From: CAYXFZ01 sp964464385
Lineage (GTDB): Bacteria > Planctomycetota > UBA1135
NCBI GenBank assembly: GCA_964464385.1
Contig: CAYXFZ010000005.1
Location: forward strand, 1-42,106
Length of the DNA stretch: 42,106 nucleotides
Reading direction: 5' to 3'
In this document: positions 22,341 to 33,700 of the stretch, one piece after another
Layout of the letters: each line of letters begins with the position of its first letter
How positions within the stretch are numbered: position 1 is the first letter of the stretch
Notes under the pieces: model-generated
Databases searched by the model: none
Told to the model about the DNA's origin: nothing
Seen by the model: the letters and a program-made list of their open reading frames with translations, nothing else
Program-made: the position numbers and the translations under genes

Positions 22341-25293
22341 CGACGTTGGATTTCAAGGAATCCGCGCCACCCACTCCTCGTTGGACGACAGCCTGCAAGT
22401 GAATGGGGATCGTCGGTGCCGAGTTGGGCACAGTCTTGGTGAAGGTGGCTGTTCCCGTGGCATCGGCGAGTCTTGTGCCGGCGAGATTCAAAGGTGCCAG
22501 GAGGTCCAAGCAGAGTCCGCCAAGGGCGGAGAAGCAGGGGCCAGATCCGGTGCCAGCAGCACTCCAGACAAAGTAAACCAATTCGGAGGGCTGGGCGGAA
22601 TCCAAAGTCATTGTGGCCGGGAAGCCACGGATGAGGTCCGTCGAAGAGAGGACGATGGAATCACGGATGGTGAATTCCCCACACCACGTTTTCCAGTTGT
22701 TGGTGCGGTATTCATGGTGGGACCAAAACTTGGCGGGATCCACCGGGTCCTGTTCTACCTGCGAGTAATCTCCCCAGCGACTACCAGTCTCGGGCGAGGT
22801 GCTGGCCTGCAGGAGCGTGGGCGCAGACATGAATCCAGCCGGATCCGAGGCCATGTGCAAGGTGTATTCGACGGAGATGTATTGACTCGTGGAACTGCGG
22901 TTGAAGGCAAGGGCCGCATTGCCCTGGTTGTCTACGTGGATGTCTCCAAACCAGTTGTGTTCGCCCGCACCGAGATTCACCGTGCCTTCCTGAACCAAAG
23001 TCGGGGTGTTGCCCGAATTGGGCCATCCGCGAAGATCCACTTCCACCCATCGGACTCGTGCAGTTTTCGGGGATCCCGCGCCTATATTAAAGGTGGTCCA
23101 AAGGTGTCCATTGCGAACGACGCCATGCTTGATGCGGTTGTCAATGGTGTCTGCCTTGTTGCTGGTTCCTTTTTGATCGGCGTTTGGGGGGCTACTGTAA
23201 GAAGAAACGGAAAGGACATGACGCGATTTGGTGGCGGATCCAAGAGGATCGTTGATTGCGTGGATGCTAATTTGTGAACTATTCACGTCCCATGTACTAG
23301 CGAAGTATTGAACATTGGTGCCGACGTCGTAGTCCTTCATGCAACCGAGGGACAAAAGGCTGCCGGACATGTCCACCTTCTTGGTCACGATGGACCCGCC
23401 GTTCAGGATGGAGGACTTGTCCACGATGTAAACATCGTTTCCACCTCCACTGAAGCAGTCACCGGAGATGTAAATGGCCTGGTCGTCCACACCCAAGTCC
23501 GGGAAATCCAGGAAGCCACAGGAAGAGGCGGTCCACCGGTATGTGTGCCAGGTGCCATTGGGGTCGCCATCATCGGAAATACCAAGCACTAAATAGGAGG
23601 TGTTGTTGGTGTCCTCCGCGGCGGCAATGATGTAACGATCCGAGTGGGGGTCATAGACCGCCAGAGGGTCAAAGACAAAGGAACCTGCACCAACGGAACT
23701 GAAGAAATTTTGCAGGGTGCGGGAATATGTCTGAGACCCGGTCTTGGTGTAAAACTTCACAGTGGAGTTGACGACTCCAACAATGTGGGTCGTGCCGACG
23801 GCAAAGTTTGGGTCGGGAGGAACCCAGCCGGTGGAATTGAACATGGTGAAGCCACCCGTGCCCCCGCGGGGTGCATTGCTTTGGAAGGGCTGGGGGCGCC
23901 AGTTGGGATCTCGATCGGGGCGCACGATTTCTGCCATGACATCATCCGAGATGTCCGCCAGGGCGGCGACGGGCTCAAACTCTTGCGGAGCCGCAACACG
24001 CCAATTGGGTCGCGTCAGCAAGGTCAGGCCTACCCCCCGTTTTTCCAGGTCATTGACCGTGCCGTGCCAAACCAATGCAATTTGATCGTGGGCTGTCCAC
24101 AGGGCATGGGGGGTGGTTTTGGCAACCAACAATGTTTGTTCCCCGACTTGGTTCTGATTGAGGCAGAAGCCTTCACCTTGGGGAACTCCGTTGGCGTCAT
24201 AAAAGCGACCGCGAATGTCGGTGGGCACCACGGGGCGGTGTCCTGGACGGGATTCCTTTTGGTCGGTCACGTTGTAGGCCACCAAGATGCGGCCATCCGG
24301 AGCCAGCACAACCGTGGCGCCACTCTTCGAACCCGTACCACCTGCTTCGCAGGGCTGGGAAGGACCCTGCGCTTTGCCGTTGGCGTCGAAGGTGCGGAAC
24401 ATGGCCTCGTAGCCCATGCCCAAGTGGGTGCTCATCCAGGCAACGGCAAACCGATCTTGACCGTTGGTGGTCAAGCAAGGCTCGATGCCGCGTTCGGTAA
24501 GATGATCGTCCACCGAGAACACGTCCCCGGAGGTGCCAGCGGCCGTCAAAAAGGGAGCGCGAATTGCAGCCGAACGGCCATCCTCGGCATCCGAGGAGGC
24601 CCAGGTGGCAACAAACTGACCCTCCGCCAAGGAACCGATCGAAGGATGAGATTGACGGTTGCCTTGGTTTTCAGCCAGGACGAATGAGGGACCCTTGGGC
24701 TTGCCGTCCAGTTGGAATGCTCGAGCACGCAGGGTGCCCAATTCGGTGCTGTAATCCAGCCATGCAAAAAGAACCTCGCCTTGATCATTGATCGTGAGGA
24801 CGGGATCCATTTGATTGCCGAGGGTGGAGGCTTCGTGAACACGAATTTCTTCTCCCACGGGAACCAAGGTGGTTTGTCCGGCGGGACCCTCTTTGCGTTC
24901 CATTCGCCGCGCCCTAATACCGGCATGGGGTCCGTCCTGATCGCTGGACATCCAAGCAACCCAAGCGCTGCCATCTGCGGCCATGGCCACGGTCGGACGC
25001 ACTTGGTGGCCGGGCATGAAGGCGTTTACGTGCAACTCGGTGCCTAGCGGTCGGCCGAGCGGATCCAAATGTTGGGCGAATATGCCAAAGGTGCCGCCCT
25101 CTTGGCGGCGGGATCCCCAAACCACGAGCAAATCCCCAGCAGGACCGGCAGCGATGGCCTGGTCTTGTTGACGATTGAAGGTAAAGGTATTGACTTGGCT
25201 TTCCGAGACAGACCAATCACGAAGTGGGTCAGCCGGACCAGGAGCTTGGGATTGGGCAAATGCAGTCAAGGAGAGAGTGAGAGTCAGGATCAT
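22321..25293 (-). CDS. Large secreted beta-propeller protein with shared C-terminal module
   Basis: A 990-residue exported protein. ATG at 25293 (signal MILTLTLSLTAFAQSQA); the start overlaps the previous stop as ATGA, so it is translated with the FG-GAP gene. Residues about 45-440 contain repeated blades of the type LLVVWGSRR..GIFAQHLDPLGRPLG and VAWMSSDQDG..IRARR. A second propeller-like region (about 470-880) has WVPPDPNFAVGTTHIVG, DPLAVYDPHSDRYIIAAA and DFPDLGVDDQAIYIS. The final 110 residues (ATGTATFTKTVP, IHLQAV, KSNVV) resemble the module shared with 9335, 19110 and 25290. Function unknown; extracellular binding or surface display is likely. It ends convergent with the methyltransferase gene. 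Confidence 0.75.
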   Translation of the reverse strand: MILTLTLSLTAFAQSQAPGPADPLRDWSVSESQVNTFTFNRQQDQAIAAGPAGDLLVVWGSRRQEGGTFGIFAQHLDPLGRPLGTELHVNAFMPGHQVRPTVAMAADGSAWVAWMSSDQDGPHAGIRARRMERKEGPAGQTTLVPVGEEIRVHEASTLGNQMDPVLTINDQGEVLFAWLDYSTELGTLRARAFQLDGKPKGPSFVLAENQGNRQSHPSIGSLAEGQFVATWASSDAEDGRSAAIRAPFLTAAGTSGDVFSVDDHLTERGIEPCLTTNGQDRFAVAWMSTHLGMGYEAMFRTFDANGKAQGPSQPCEAGGTGSKSGATVVLAPDGRILVAYNVTDQKESRPGHRPVVPTDIRGRFYDANGVPQGEGFCLNQNQVGEQTLLVAKTTPHALWTAHDQIALVWHGTVNDLEKRGVGLTLLTRPNWRVAAPQEFEPVAALADISDDVMAEIVRPDRDPNWRPQPFQSNAPRGGTGGFTMFNSTGWVPPDPNFAVGTTHIVGVVNSTVKFYTKTGSQTYSRTLQNFFSSVGAGSFVFDPLAVYDPHSDRYIIAAAEDTNNTSYLVLGISDDGDPNGTWHTYRWTASSCGFLDFPDLGVDDQAIYISGDCFSGGGNDVYIVDKSSILNGGSIVTKKVDMSGSLLSLGCMKDYDVGTNVQYFASTWDVNSSQISIHAINDPLGSATKSRHVLSVSSYSSPPNADQKGTSNKADTIDNRIKHGVVRNGHLWTTFNIGAGSPKTARVRWVEVDLRGWPNSGNTPTLVQEGTVNLGAGEHNWFGDIHVDNQGNAALAFNRSSTSQYISVEYTLHMASDPAGFMSAPTLLQASTSPETGSRWGDYSQVEQDPVDPAKFWSHHEYRTNNWKTWCGEFTIRDSIVLSSTDLIRGFPATMTLDSAQPSELVYFVWSAAGTGSGPCFSALGGLCLDLLAPLNLAGTRLADATGTATFTKTVPNSAPTIPIHLQAVVQRGVGGADSLKSNVVSKTIL

Positions 25294-26888
25294 TGGATTG
25301 TGATGTACAGAGCGTTGGAGCCAATCCCGGGAGGGGGACCGGCGAGTTGCCAAGCCTGGATCCAGACTTGAAGGCCGGTAATGCCTGGGGGGATTGGGAC
25401 AGACACGAAACCTTGCCCGTTGGCGTCATTGCTAAAGTTAGCCATGACGGAAATGGGTGAGGCCAAGTCGAAGGTCACTCCACTGGGGAATCCCGTGACA
25501 CCGAAGCCCAGCAAACTGTAAGCAACAGTCACGGGGGATCCTGCAAGTCCCTCGGACAGGGATAGAGTGGCGGTGCTTCCTGCTGTCGCACCGCTGAAGG
25601 TAATGACGGGAGTGGGGCGGGAAAGGAAGGCATAGATGGCCCCGGCAGGATTGTCGCCGGGTTCGCCCACGAGATAGTCGTCCAAGCCGTCGCCGTTGAG
25701 GTCGCCGGCGGCCGCCAGCGCAGAACCCAGTTTGTCGGACGTCGAGTCGCCCACATGAGAGGCGAACTCTCGGCCCCCCAAGCCAATGTAAATTCGGGCC
25801 ATGCCGATGGCGATGCCACCCTGCCCGGAACCTTGGGAATAGGGTGCACCGACGGCAAAATCAGGGGAACCATCGCGGTTGAGATCCCCGATTCCTGTCA
25901 CGGTAGTGCCAAAACCTTCGAAACGATCGGCCGCCTCAATTCGATAGGTCACCGAACCGGTGCCATCCAATTCGCGGATTTCCAAGAAACCAATGCGCTG
26001 GATCAAGGAAGAGAAGTCGTTCACGCCACTGACGGCAACTTCAATGGCTCCATCTCCGTCAAAATCTCCGGCAGCCAATCCGTAGCCAAAGCCTTCGATG
26101 GGTTTCCCGGTGAGGAGCTGGAGTTGGGCACCCGTACGGCCAGAAAAAACGGAGACTGACCCGGACTCGGAACCCATGGGGTCGGCATGAGGAGCACCCA
26201 CGGCAAAGTCATCCCAGCCATCTTGATCCAAATCTGGCACGGAGCAGGCCGAGAAACCAAAGAGATCCCAAGTCGCATTGCCAAAGAGAAGGTGGAGCAG
26301 GGAGCCGCTGGCGGAGGAGTAAACGCGGACTGCGCCGGACCCGGGTCCTTGCCAACTTTCGTGTGGACTGCCGATGAGGAGATCCTGCAGGCCATCTCCA
26401 TCCAGATCACTTAGGGCAACCAAGGTGTTGCCAAAAAGATCCCAAGTCGCGGGTGAGGTGAACTCGTGCAACGTGGCGCCGTCGGCGCCGGAAAGGATTC
26501 GCACATACCCACTGGTGTAGCCCAAGGAATTGTCACGGGCCGCGCTGACGGCAAGGTCGGGGATGCTGTCCCCATTCACGTCCCCGAGACCGGCTAGGCG
26601 GTGGCCAAAGCGGTGACCCGGGGCATCACCCAGAATCTCAAAAAGGAGGCTTCCGTCCAGCCCGGAGTGCAGGCGGAGGCAGCCCGAGAGGAGGCCATTG
26701 CGCCCATCTCGAGGGGCCCCGACAGCGAAATCATTTAGGCCGTCCCCGTTCAAATCCCCGAGGCCACAAAGGGAGGCTCCATAATCTGAACCCGAAGAGG
26801 GCCCTGTGACTTGGTAGGCCAAATCTTGGGCGGGGAGGGAGGGCAGCAGAGACGCCCAGAGGAGGAATGTGAGGGGGAGAGATGGCAT
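25290..26888 (-). CDS. Secreted seven-blade FG-GAP (integrin-alpha-like) repeat protein
   Basis: An exported 532-residue protein. ATG at 26888 (signal MPSLPLTFLLWASLLPSLPA); a TTG at 26900 is possible. Seven FG-GAP repeats with Ca-binding DxNxDG-type loops are visible, for example GLGDLNGDGLNDFAVGAP, GLGDVNGDSIPDLAVSAA, ALSDLDGDGLQDLLIGSP and AAGDLNGDGLDDYLVGEP, enough for a complete propeller. The C-terminal 110 residues form the shared module (YSLLGFGVTG, NDANGQGFVSVPIP, LQVWIQAWQL, GSNALYITIQ). It probably binds a surface or matrix partner. First gene of a two-gene operon with the large propeller protein. Confidence 0.85.
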   Translation of the reverse strand: MPSLPLTFLLWASLLPSLPAQDLAYQVTGPSSGSDYGASLCGLGDLNGDGLNDFAVGAPRDGRNGLLSGCLRLHSGLDGSLLFEILGDAPGHRFGHRLAGLGDVNGDSIPDLAVSAARDNSLGYTSGYVRILSGADGATLHEFTSPATWDLFGNTLVALSDLDGDGLQDLLIGSPHESWQGPGSGAVRVYSSASGSLLHLLFGNATWDLFGFSACSVPDLDQDGWDDFAVGAPHADPMGSESGSVSVFSGRTGAQLQLLTGKPIEGFGYGLAAGDFDGDGAIEVAVSGVNDFSSLIQRIGFLEIRELDGTGSVTYRIEAADRFEGFGTTVTGIGDLNRDGSPDFAVGAPYSQGSGQGGIAIGMARIYIGLGGREFASHVGDSTSDKLGSALAAAGDLNGDGLDDYLVGEPGDNPAGAIYAFLSRPTPVITFSGATAGSTATLSLSEGLAGSPVTVAYSLLGFGVTGFPSGVTFDLASPISVMANFSNDANGQGFVSVPIPPGITGLQVWIQAWQLAGPPPGIGSNALYITIQ

Positions 26889-26994
26889 GCTAGACAGCAA
26901 TTCTGAGACGTGAGCACAGTCAGGAGGTTCCAGAATCCAAGCTCCAGACTAGCAGGGGAATCCGCCCTAAGTTTCAAATTATTGGTCGAGAGGC

Positions 26995-27051
26995 CCGGAA
27001 CGGGCAAACTTGCCCCTTGAACCGTCCAAGATGGGCAAGTTTGCCCACCGG
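26995..27051. promoter_or_regulatory. Long dyad/hairpin in the divergent intergenic region
   Basis: Between the divergent genes starting at 26888 and 27162 (273 bases). GGGCAAACTTGCCC (27002-27015) and its exact reverse complement GGGCAAGTTTGCCC (27033-27046) flank CTTG/CAAG arms and a 7-base loop, so the unit folds as about 18 bp with a 2-base bulge; CCGG/CCGG at 26995-26998 and 27048-27051 can extend it. Each 14-mer is also a near-perfect palindrome (GGGCAA..TTGCCC), as expected of two operator sites for a dimeric regulator. No T-run follows on either strand, so it does not look like a terminator. The rest of the intergenic region shows no other strong structure. Confidence 0.5.
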
Positions 27052-27161
27052 AAGGGTGAAATTCTGCCCTCGGAAGATGGTACGGGGCTTGCAAGGAGGC
27101 CTAGAGGGATTCAGGCCCGTCTTGGGGGTTTCCCTGCACTTGCCCTTACACTGAACGTTCC

Positions 27162-30100
27162 ATGTCCTTCTTCTCCCTGCGTCGATTTGCCCTAATGGCC
27201 CTCCCATTGGCTTGGGTTCCTGGCTGCATTGGGTCGGGAGACTTGTNNNNNNNNNNACAACCGCCGGGACATTTGCAGTTTTCAGCGTTAATGTCCAGGA
27301 CGGCGCCATCTGGGAGCTCAATCGTCCTATTCGGATCGAGTTCAATCACCCTGTGGATCCCCAGTCCGTTAACTTTAGTTCCATTCTGGTGGCTGCAAAC
27401 GACATTTCTCTAGGTGGCCGTCCCGTGACGGGAAGTTTCGTCATGGATCCCAACGAAGAAGGCCGGGTCGTCATTTTCTATCCCACATGTCCTGTTTCTG
27501 ACTCTTTGGATGACGGCGCCTTTCTGCCAGGCGGTTACCTTTACAAACTGGAGTTACCAACCAAGGATTCTTTTGCCGCCTCTGTGTTGAGGGATACTTC
27601 CGGCAAACAGTTGGAGGTGGGTGTTGCCGTCAGCTTTCTAACGCCGACTTCTCCAGGTCAACCTCTTTTCATTGATGCGAATCCTGCTCCTCCCGGGATT
27701 TCCCAGATCACTTGGCCGTCGCGATTGAATTTTTATTCCGATCCGGAACCTTTGGTGAGCATTGAATTCGACCAGGCCATTGATGGCCGGAGTACCAACT
27801 TACGATTGGATCGCTTGTACATCGAATACTCGGATGACACGGCGACCAATTACGCGGGCGCAACTCCAGTTTTTGCCGATCCCCTTCCTGGATCCTTGGC
27901 ATTGGCTGAGAACTGTACAGAAACCGGAGCGACGGTGAATTTCCAGATTTCCGGTCTGTTGCCACCGGATCGTTTCTTGCGGGTGGTGTTGGAGTCCAAC
28001 TTCGAGGACATTGCCGGCCAAAAGGGTTCCTCCCGTTGGGTCTCTGCAACCCACTTGACCCCCAGATTGGATGCGGTGTACGCCGGGGTTCTCTTCGACG
28101 GCTGGGTCGAGGCCGATGAAACCGTGGATGAATTCCACGATTCTTTTGCCGATTCCTCCTGGATTGATCCCAATGCCTCTCTGATTTTCCCTCCTGCGGA
28201 TGTTATTTCCGGTGCGGTTCAGGCCGCCTTCGACTATCCCGGGCAGTTCGTCCCTTCGGATCAGGATTTCTATTGGGATGGTGCCGCAGGGGAGTTGCGC
28301 ACGGATGGGCAAAATGTGTTCACCGATTCGAATAGTCGCGTCTTTACGGTTTACAATGGGGTGATCTATGTGGATGATTTTTATCTCGCAGAGGACGCCG
28401 TGTTGCGCTGTCGAGGATCCAACCCCGTGGTCATCTATGCTCAGGGCACGGTCGAAATTTATGGTGAACTGGATGCGGGCGGTAACAATTCACACTGGCC
28501 CACCTCTCTGAACTCCCCGCAATTTCCGGAGGGCCCCATTCTCGGGGAATGCGGCGGCGGTCTGGGCGGCCAAGCTTCTGCTCAGGGTCTGACCGAGACC
28601 ATTCGTGGAAATCCTGGTGATGGCCCCTTTGGTTTTACAAACATTGGTGGCGGTGGCGGGGAAGGGGGCTTCCAGCAAACCCAAAACCAAGGTTCCAGTG
28701 CCATCCAAACTGCTCGGCTCATGGCCGGCGGTGGTGGCGGGGGGACCTTTGCTCTGACTTCCAACGAGGCCATTTGGTGGTCTGCTTGGAAGTCTTCCGA
28801 GCGTCCTGCCAGTGCCGAAAACAACGGACCTGACCACGATCCTTCCTATTCTTCTCGCTTTCCGGATGGTGTGGACCGAGATATCAACACTTGGGATTTT
28901 TACACTTTTCCTCTGCCGGTATTTGGTGGTGAAGATGGGATGCGTGGGAGTTCCTTCGAGGCCGACGGTTACACCCCGGACGGGGCCAACCCCAATACTC
29001 AAGGGGTCTTTGGCATGGAGGACGAAACCGTGGATGTGGTCAGCCCCAAGGACCCGCACGCCTTCTCAAACCAAGCAAAGGACTTCAATCCCCAATGGGA
29101 TACCTCGGTTGGGTCGGAAGATCCTTCCACTTGGCCCTTCGATTGGGGTCATCCAACTGCGGGGCCTGATCCCGGCGCTGCCGGCTCCTCCGTTTTTTCC
29201 GTGGACGGGGACACTTCCAACGACTTCTTTGGTTCCCGCCTGAATGATGACGGTTCGGTGACGGTAGGCGAATTGCTGACGGCCTGGGCCGGCTCAGGCG
29301 GGGGCGCCTCTGGTGATTCTCAATCCATGCCCCGAGGCACTGATCCCGTCACGGGTGCCCGCCTCCCCTTGGACGAGGCCTTCCCCGCCCGACCTTTCCC
29401 GCCGTCCAATGGCTACTATCGGAAGGGCGCACCCGGGGGTGGTGGAGGCGGTCAACTGCAAATTTTGGCGGTGGGCCCGATCATTCTCGGTGACGAAACG
29501 CTCATTCGTTCGGATGGCGGCATTGGCCACGGCGGGGAATCCACCATTTATACCTATGGCCAGATTTCTGGCTCCGGCGGTGGCTCTGGAGGACACGTCA
29601 TCCTTCACTCAGCCACGGAACTGGATCTATCCAGCATCAATATTGGCATTGCCAATACCGCCGGCGATGTGCTCACACAATTGAGTCCGACCATCATCCT
29701 TCGATCCAAGGGAGGTCGCCGTGGGTGGGCCGGAAGTTGGAACAGCCGCGTTCCTGGTTCCAGCAATAAATACGATGGCAACGGGAGTCTTATGGTGGGT
29801 CGAGGCGGCGCCGGTGGCAATGGAGTCATTCAGGTGCACGTTCCGGATCCTGCCACAGACATCCTATGGCATGCTCAGGCACGTCCCGGCATTGATAAGT
29901 TTGTCGCGAACTTTGGGGTGGGGATCACTTCCAATGTGGAGCGAGTTCTGAGCCTGTATTCCACGCCGGAGCCCCACGTTCTCCTTCCATTCTTCTCCTC
30001 ACGATCGCAAGTGCAGAGCGTTTGGGTGGACACCGGTCTGGCCTACCTCCACTTGGATCCCAACCTGTCCGGCAATTATCCCCAATACCGAGATCTTAGC

Positions 30101-30730
30101 GGCCAAGCTCTCCTTGAGGCGGACGGCTTTGATGACTCCACGGGCTTGGTGGATACGGCCTCTGGCCAAGTCACCGCCCTTCCCGATCTGTTGGTTGGCA
30201 ATTACTCCGTCGCCCAATTGACCGCCCACTCCCTCACCTTGTCGGGCGCCAGCACACTCTTCGCCGGCATGGTCCACTTCCTGCGCCATCCCGCGGCCTT
30301 GGAAGGCTATGCCGTCTTACCGGACAGCACCAAGACCTCCGCGAACTATCTCGTGGTGGATGCTGATTATGACTCAGTTTTCGACATCTTGACCTTGACC
30401 ACGGATTCGCAGGATGGTTCCATGTTGGCCAACGTTGGGCTGACTTGGGTACTGCAGCCGCGGTTCTTCTCCATTACCACTACGGCCAATCGAGATTCCT
30501 TGCCGACCAGTGCCTCGGTGTCCTTTGAATTCCAGGGCACCAACGATGTGAGCGATCCCAATGCCACTCTGCCCGGACCCTCAACTTGGACCTCCGATTT
30601 GTCCGTTTTGAACGGTCAGCGTTGGATTCGCTATCGGGTCTCATTTGATATTGACTCCCAGAGCTCCGGCGTTTCGCAGAGCAACGCCAAGCCCATTCTG
30701 GAATATTTCAAGCTACCCTTTGTGTGGTAA
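27162..30730 (+). CDS. Very large Gly-rich surface lipoprotein with Ig-like domains (interrupted by scaffold gap)
   Basis: The lipoprotein start is at ATG 27162 (MSFFSLRRFALMALPLAW, lipobox VPGC), but the frame after the 10-N gap (27247-27256) is shifted by one; the main frame is the one seen from 27257. So the gap is not its true length and the two parts are one gene of about 1190 residues. After the signal come Ig-like/SbsA-type domains (WELNRPIRIEFNHPVDP; VSIEFDQAIDGRS), a stretch with GIVYVDD-type strands, and Gly-rich segments (NIGGGGGEGG, GGGGGGTFAL, GGSGGHVIL). Short Gly-rich blocks alternate with strands to the end. No enzyme motif recognised; likely cell-surface or matrix structure. 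No ribosome-binding site seen. Confidence 0.75.
27247..27256. other. Scaffold gap (10 N) that breaks the reading frame
   Basis: Ten Ns inside the large lipoprotein gene. The signal peptide and lipobox lie in one frame before it and the long open frame in another after it, so the true gap length is not 10 bases modulo 3. Confidence 0.9.
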
Positions 30731-30739
30731 TTCCGGCGC

Positions 30740-33700
30740 TCACATCGAGCGCCGATACTCTCCGCCCACTTGATAAAGGGCCTCGGTAATTTGGACTAGG
30801 GAGCAGGTTTGGACTGTGTTCATGAGTTCGGCAAAGAGATTGCCGTTTCCCATGGCTACGGCCTGCAGGCGCAACAGGGCAGCTTCTGAATCGGCCTGGT
30901 GGTGGGCGTGCAAGTCCCGGACTTGATCAATTTGCTGGGCGCGTTCGGCGGCCGTAGAGCGAATCAACTCGGTCTTGGAAGTTGTTCCCGCTTCCGCGTT
31001 GGGATCTTGGAAGGTGTTGACGCCCACAATGGGGAGTTCCCCTGAGTGCTTCTTCATTTCAAAGACCAAACTCTCTTCTTGGATGCGGCTACGTTGATAC
31101 ATCGTTTCCATGGCGCCCAAAACACCGCCGCGATCCGACAGACGGCGGAATTCGGTCAGAACGGCCTCTTCGACCAAATCCGTGAGTCGCTCGATGATGA
31201 AGGCGCCTTGCAGGGGATTTTCATTTTTGGCTAGACCAAGTTCTCGGTTGATGATCAGTTGAATGGCGAGAGCCCGTCGTACGGACTCNNNNNNNNNNGT
31301 GGTGATGGCCTCGTCGTAGGCATTCGTATGCAGGCTTTGGCAATTGTCCAAAATTGCGGAGAGTGCTTGTAGCGTGGTGCGAATGTCATTGAATTGAATC
31401 TCTTGCGCGTGCAGGGATCGACCGCTCGTTTGAATGTGGTACTTGAGTTGCTGCGCTCTTTCGCTGGTTTGGAAACGGTCGCGCATGGCAATGGCCCAGA
31501 TTCGGCGAGCAACCCGGCCAATAACGGCATATTCGGCATCCGTGCCATTGCTAAAGAAAAAGGAGAGGTTGGGTGCGAATGTATTCACATCCATGCCGCG
31601 GGAACGGTAATACTCGACATAAGTAAAGCCGTTGGCCAGTGTGAAGGCGAGTTGGGTAATGGGATTGGCACCGGCCTCGGCAATGTGATAGCCGGAAATG
31701 GAAACCGAATAAAAGTTGCGGACTTTGTTTTCGAGGAACCACTCCTGCACATCACCCATCATGCGCAGGGCAAACTCAGTTGAGAAGATGCATGTGTTTT
31801 GGGCCTGGTCTTCCTTGAGGATGTCGGCTTGCACCGTGCCGCGGACTTGCTGGAGGCAGGCGGAGCGAATTTCCGCGTATTCCTCGGGCGGGAGCAATTG
31901 AGCACCGGACACTCCAAGAAGGCCCAAGCCACTACCGTCATGACCATCGGGAATCTCTTCCCGATAGCCGACATGGTCGGCGGGCCGAAGGTCGGCGATG
32001 GTTTTCTGAGCCTCTTTCCAACGATCGGTTTCCCGGAGGCGTTTTTCGACGGCTTGGTCAATGGCTGTGTTGAGAAAAAATGCCAGGATGATCGGCGCGG
32101 GGCCGTTGATGGTCATGCTGACGGAGGAGTTGGGGGCCGTCAGATCAAATCCCGAGTAAAGGCGCTTGGCGTCGTCCAGAGAGCAGACAGAAACACCCGC
32201 ATTGCCAATCTTGCCCTCAATGTCGGGCCGCTCTGCTGGATCTTGCCCATACAGAGTGACGGAGTCGAAGGCGGTTGAGAGACGTATCGCGGGTTGCCCG
32301 CGCGAAACAAAATGGAAGCGGCGGTTGGTGCGTTCGGGAAGGCCCTCGCCGGCAAACATGCGGGTGGGATCCTCGGCCGTACGCTTGAAGGGGAAGACCC
32401 CGGCGGTGAAGGGGAAATGTCCCGGCAGATTTTCCATTTCAAAAAATCGGGAGAGGTCGCCCCAATCTTGTGTTGTTGGGGTGGCCACCTTGGGGATTTG
32501 CAGGCCGGAGAGCGATTCGCTGGTCGTGGGCACGCGGATTTCTCGATTGCGAACGGTGTAGGAAAATTCCTCCTGTTCGTATCGCTCCCGCAGATCGGGC
32601 CAAGCAGTGAGTTGCTGACGCAGTATTGGGTCCAGGTCGGCCACGACCTCCTGGTAGCGTTGCCGCAGTAGCAAAAGGGTGGGTTCCGCGCCCTCGGTGA
32701 GGTCGGCGGGAGCGTAATCCTGGGTGAGATTAGGGACATCATCCCCAAGTTCGCGCAGGGCCCGGGCCAGGCCATCGGCGCGGCTTGCCAATTCCGCCTG
32801 GCTCTCGTTGCGCTGGTGGTGCGCGGAGACGGCATCGGCAATTTCCGCGAGATAGTGGCTTCGATCGGCCGGGACAATCGTGGGGACGGGCCGGTCACCG
32901 ACGGGGGGATCGGGCGCATGCCAGGATCGTTCTCCGCGAGCTTCCAACTGCTGGCAAAGGTCCGCGAAGAGGCGGTCCACGCCCGGGTCGGCGAATCGGT
33001 TGGCCGATGTGAGCCAGACGGGAGCTTGGGTGGGATCGCTGTCAAAATCCTTGCGGTTTCGCATCACCTGCTTGCGGACATCCCGGAGCGCATCTTCGGC
33101 CCCCCGCTTGTCGGCCTTGTTGATGGCTATGCTGTCCGCGAAATCCAACATGTCGATTTTTTCAAGTTGAGTGGGAGCACCAAACTCGGGCGTCATCACG
33201 TAAAGAGAATGGTCGGCCAAATCCACGACCTCGGAGTCAGCCTGACCTATGCCAGCAGTTTCCAAAATGATGAGGTCGTAGTTTGCGGCCTGCAGGGCCA
33301 TGAGGGAATCGCCAACGGAACCCGAAAGGGCCAAGTGTGCCTGCCGGGTGGCCATCGAACGCATGAATGTGCGGGGTCCACCTAGAGAATTCATGCGAAT
33401 GCGGTCGCCAAGGAGGGCCCCGCCGGTGCGACGGCGACTCGGATCCACGGAGAGAATGGCAAAGGTGCGATCGGGAAAAGTGTCCAGGAAGCGACGCACG
33501 ATTTCATCCACCAAAGAAGATTTTCCGGCACCGCCCGTGCCCGTCAGGCCCAAAATGAGGGGTCGGGATTCTTGAGCATCGGCATGGCGGCGCAGTTCAG
33601 CGCGGAGGGGGTCCACGGCTCCGTCGCCAAGTAAATGCAAGTGCTCGATTTGAGAGAGCACGTGGGCAACAGCGGGAGACCGCCGATGCAGGAATTCTTC

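Noticed and set aside
23644..24687. 347-codon plus-strand ORF
   Set aside because: Entirely antisense to the propeller protein gene, with no signal peptide or domain.
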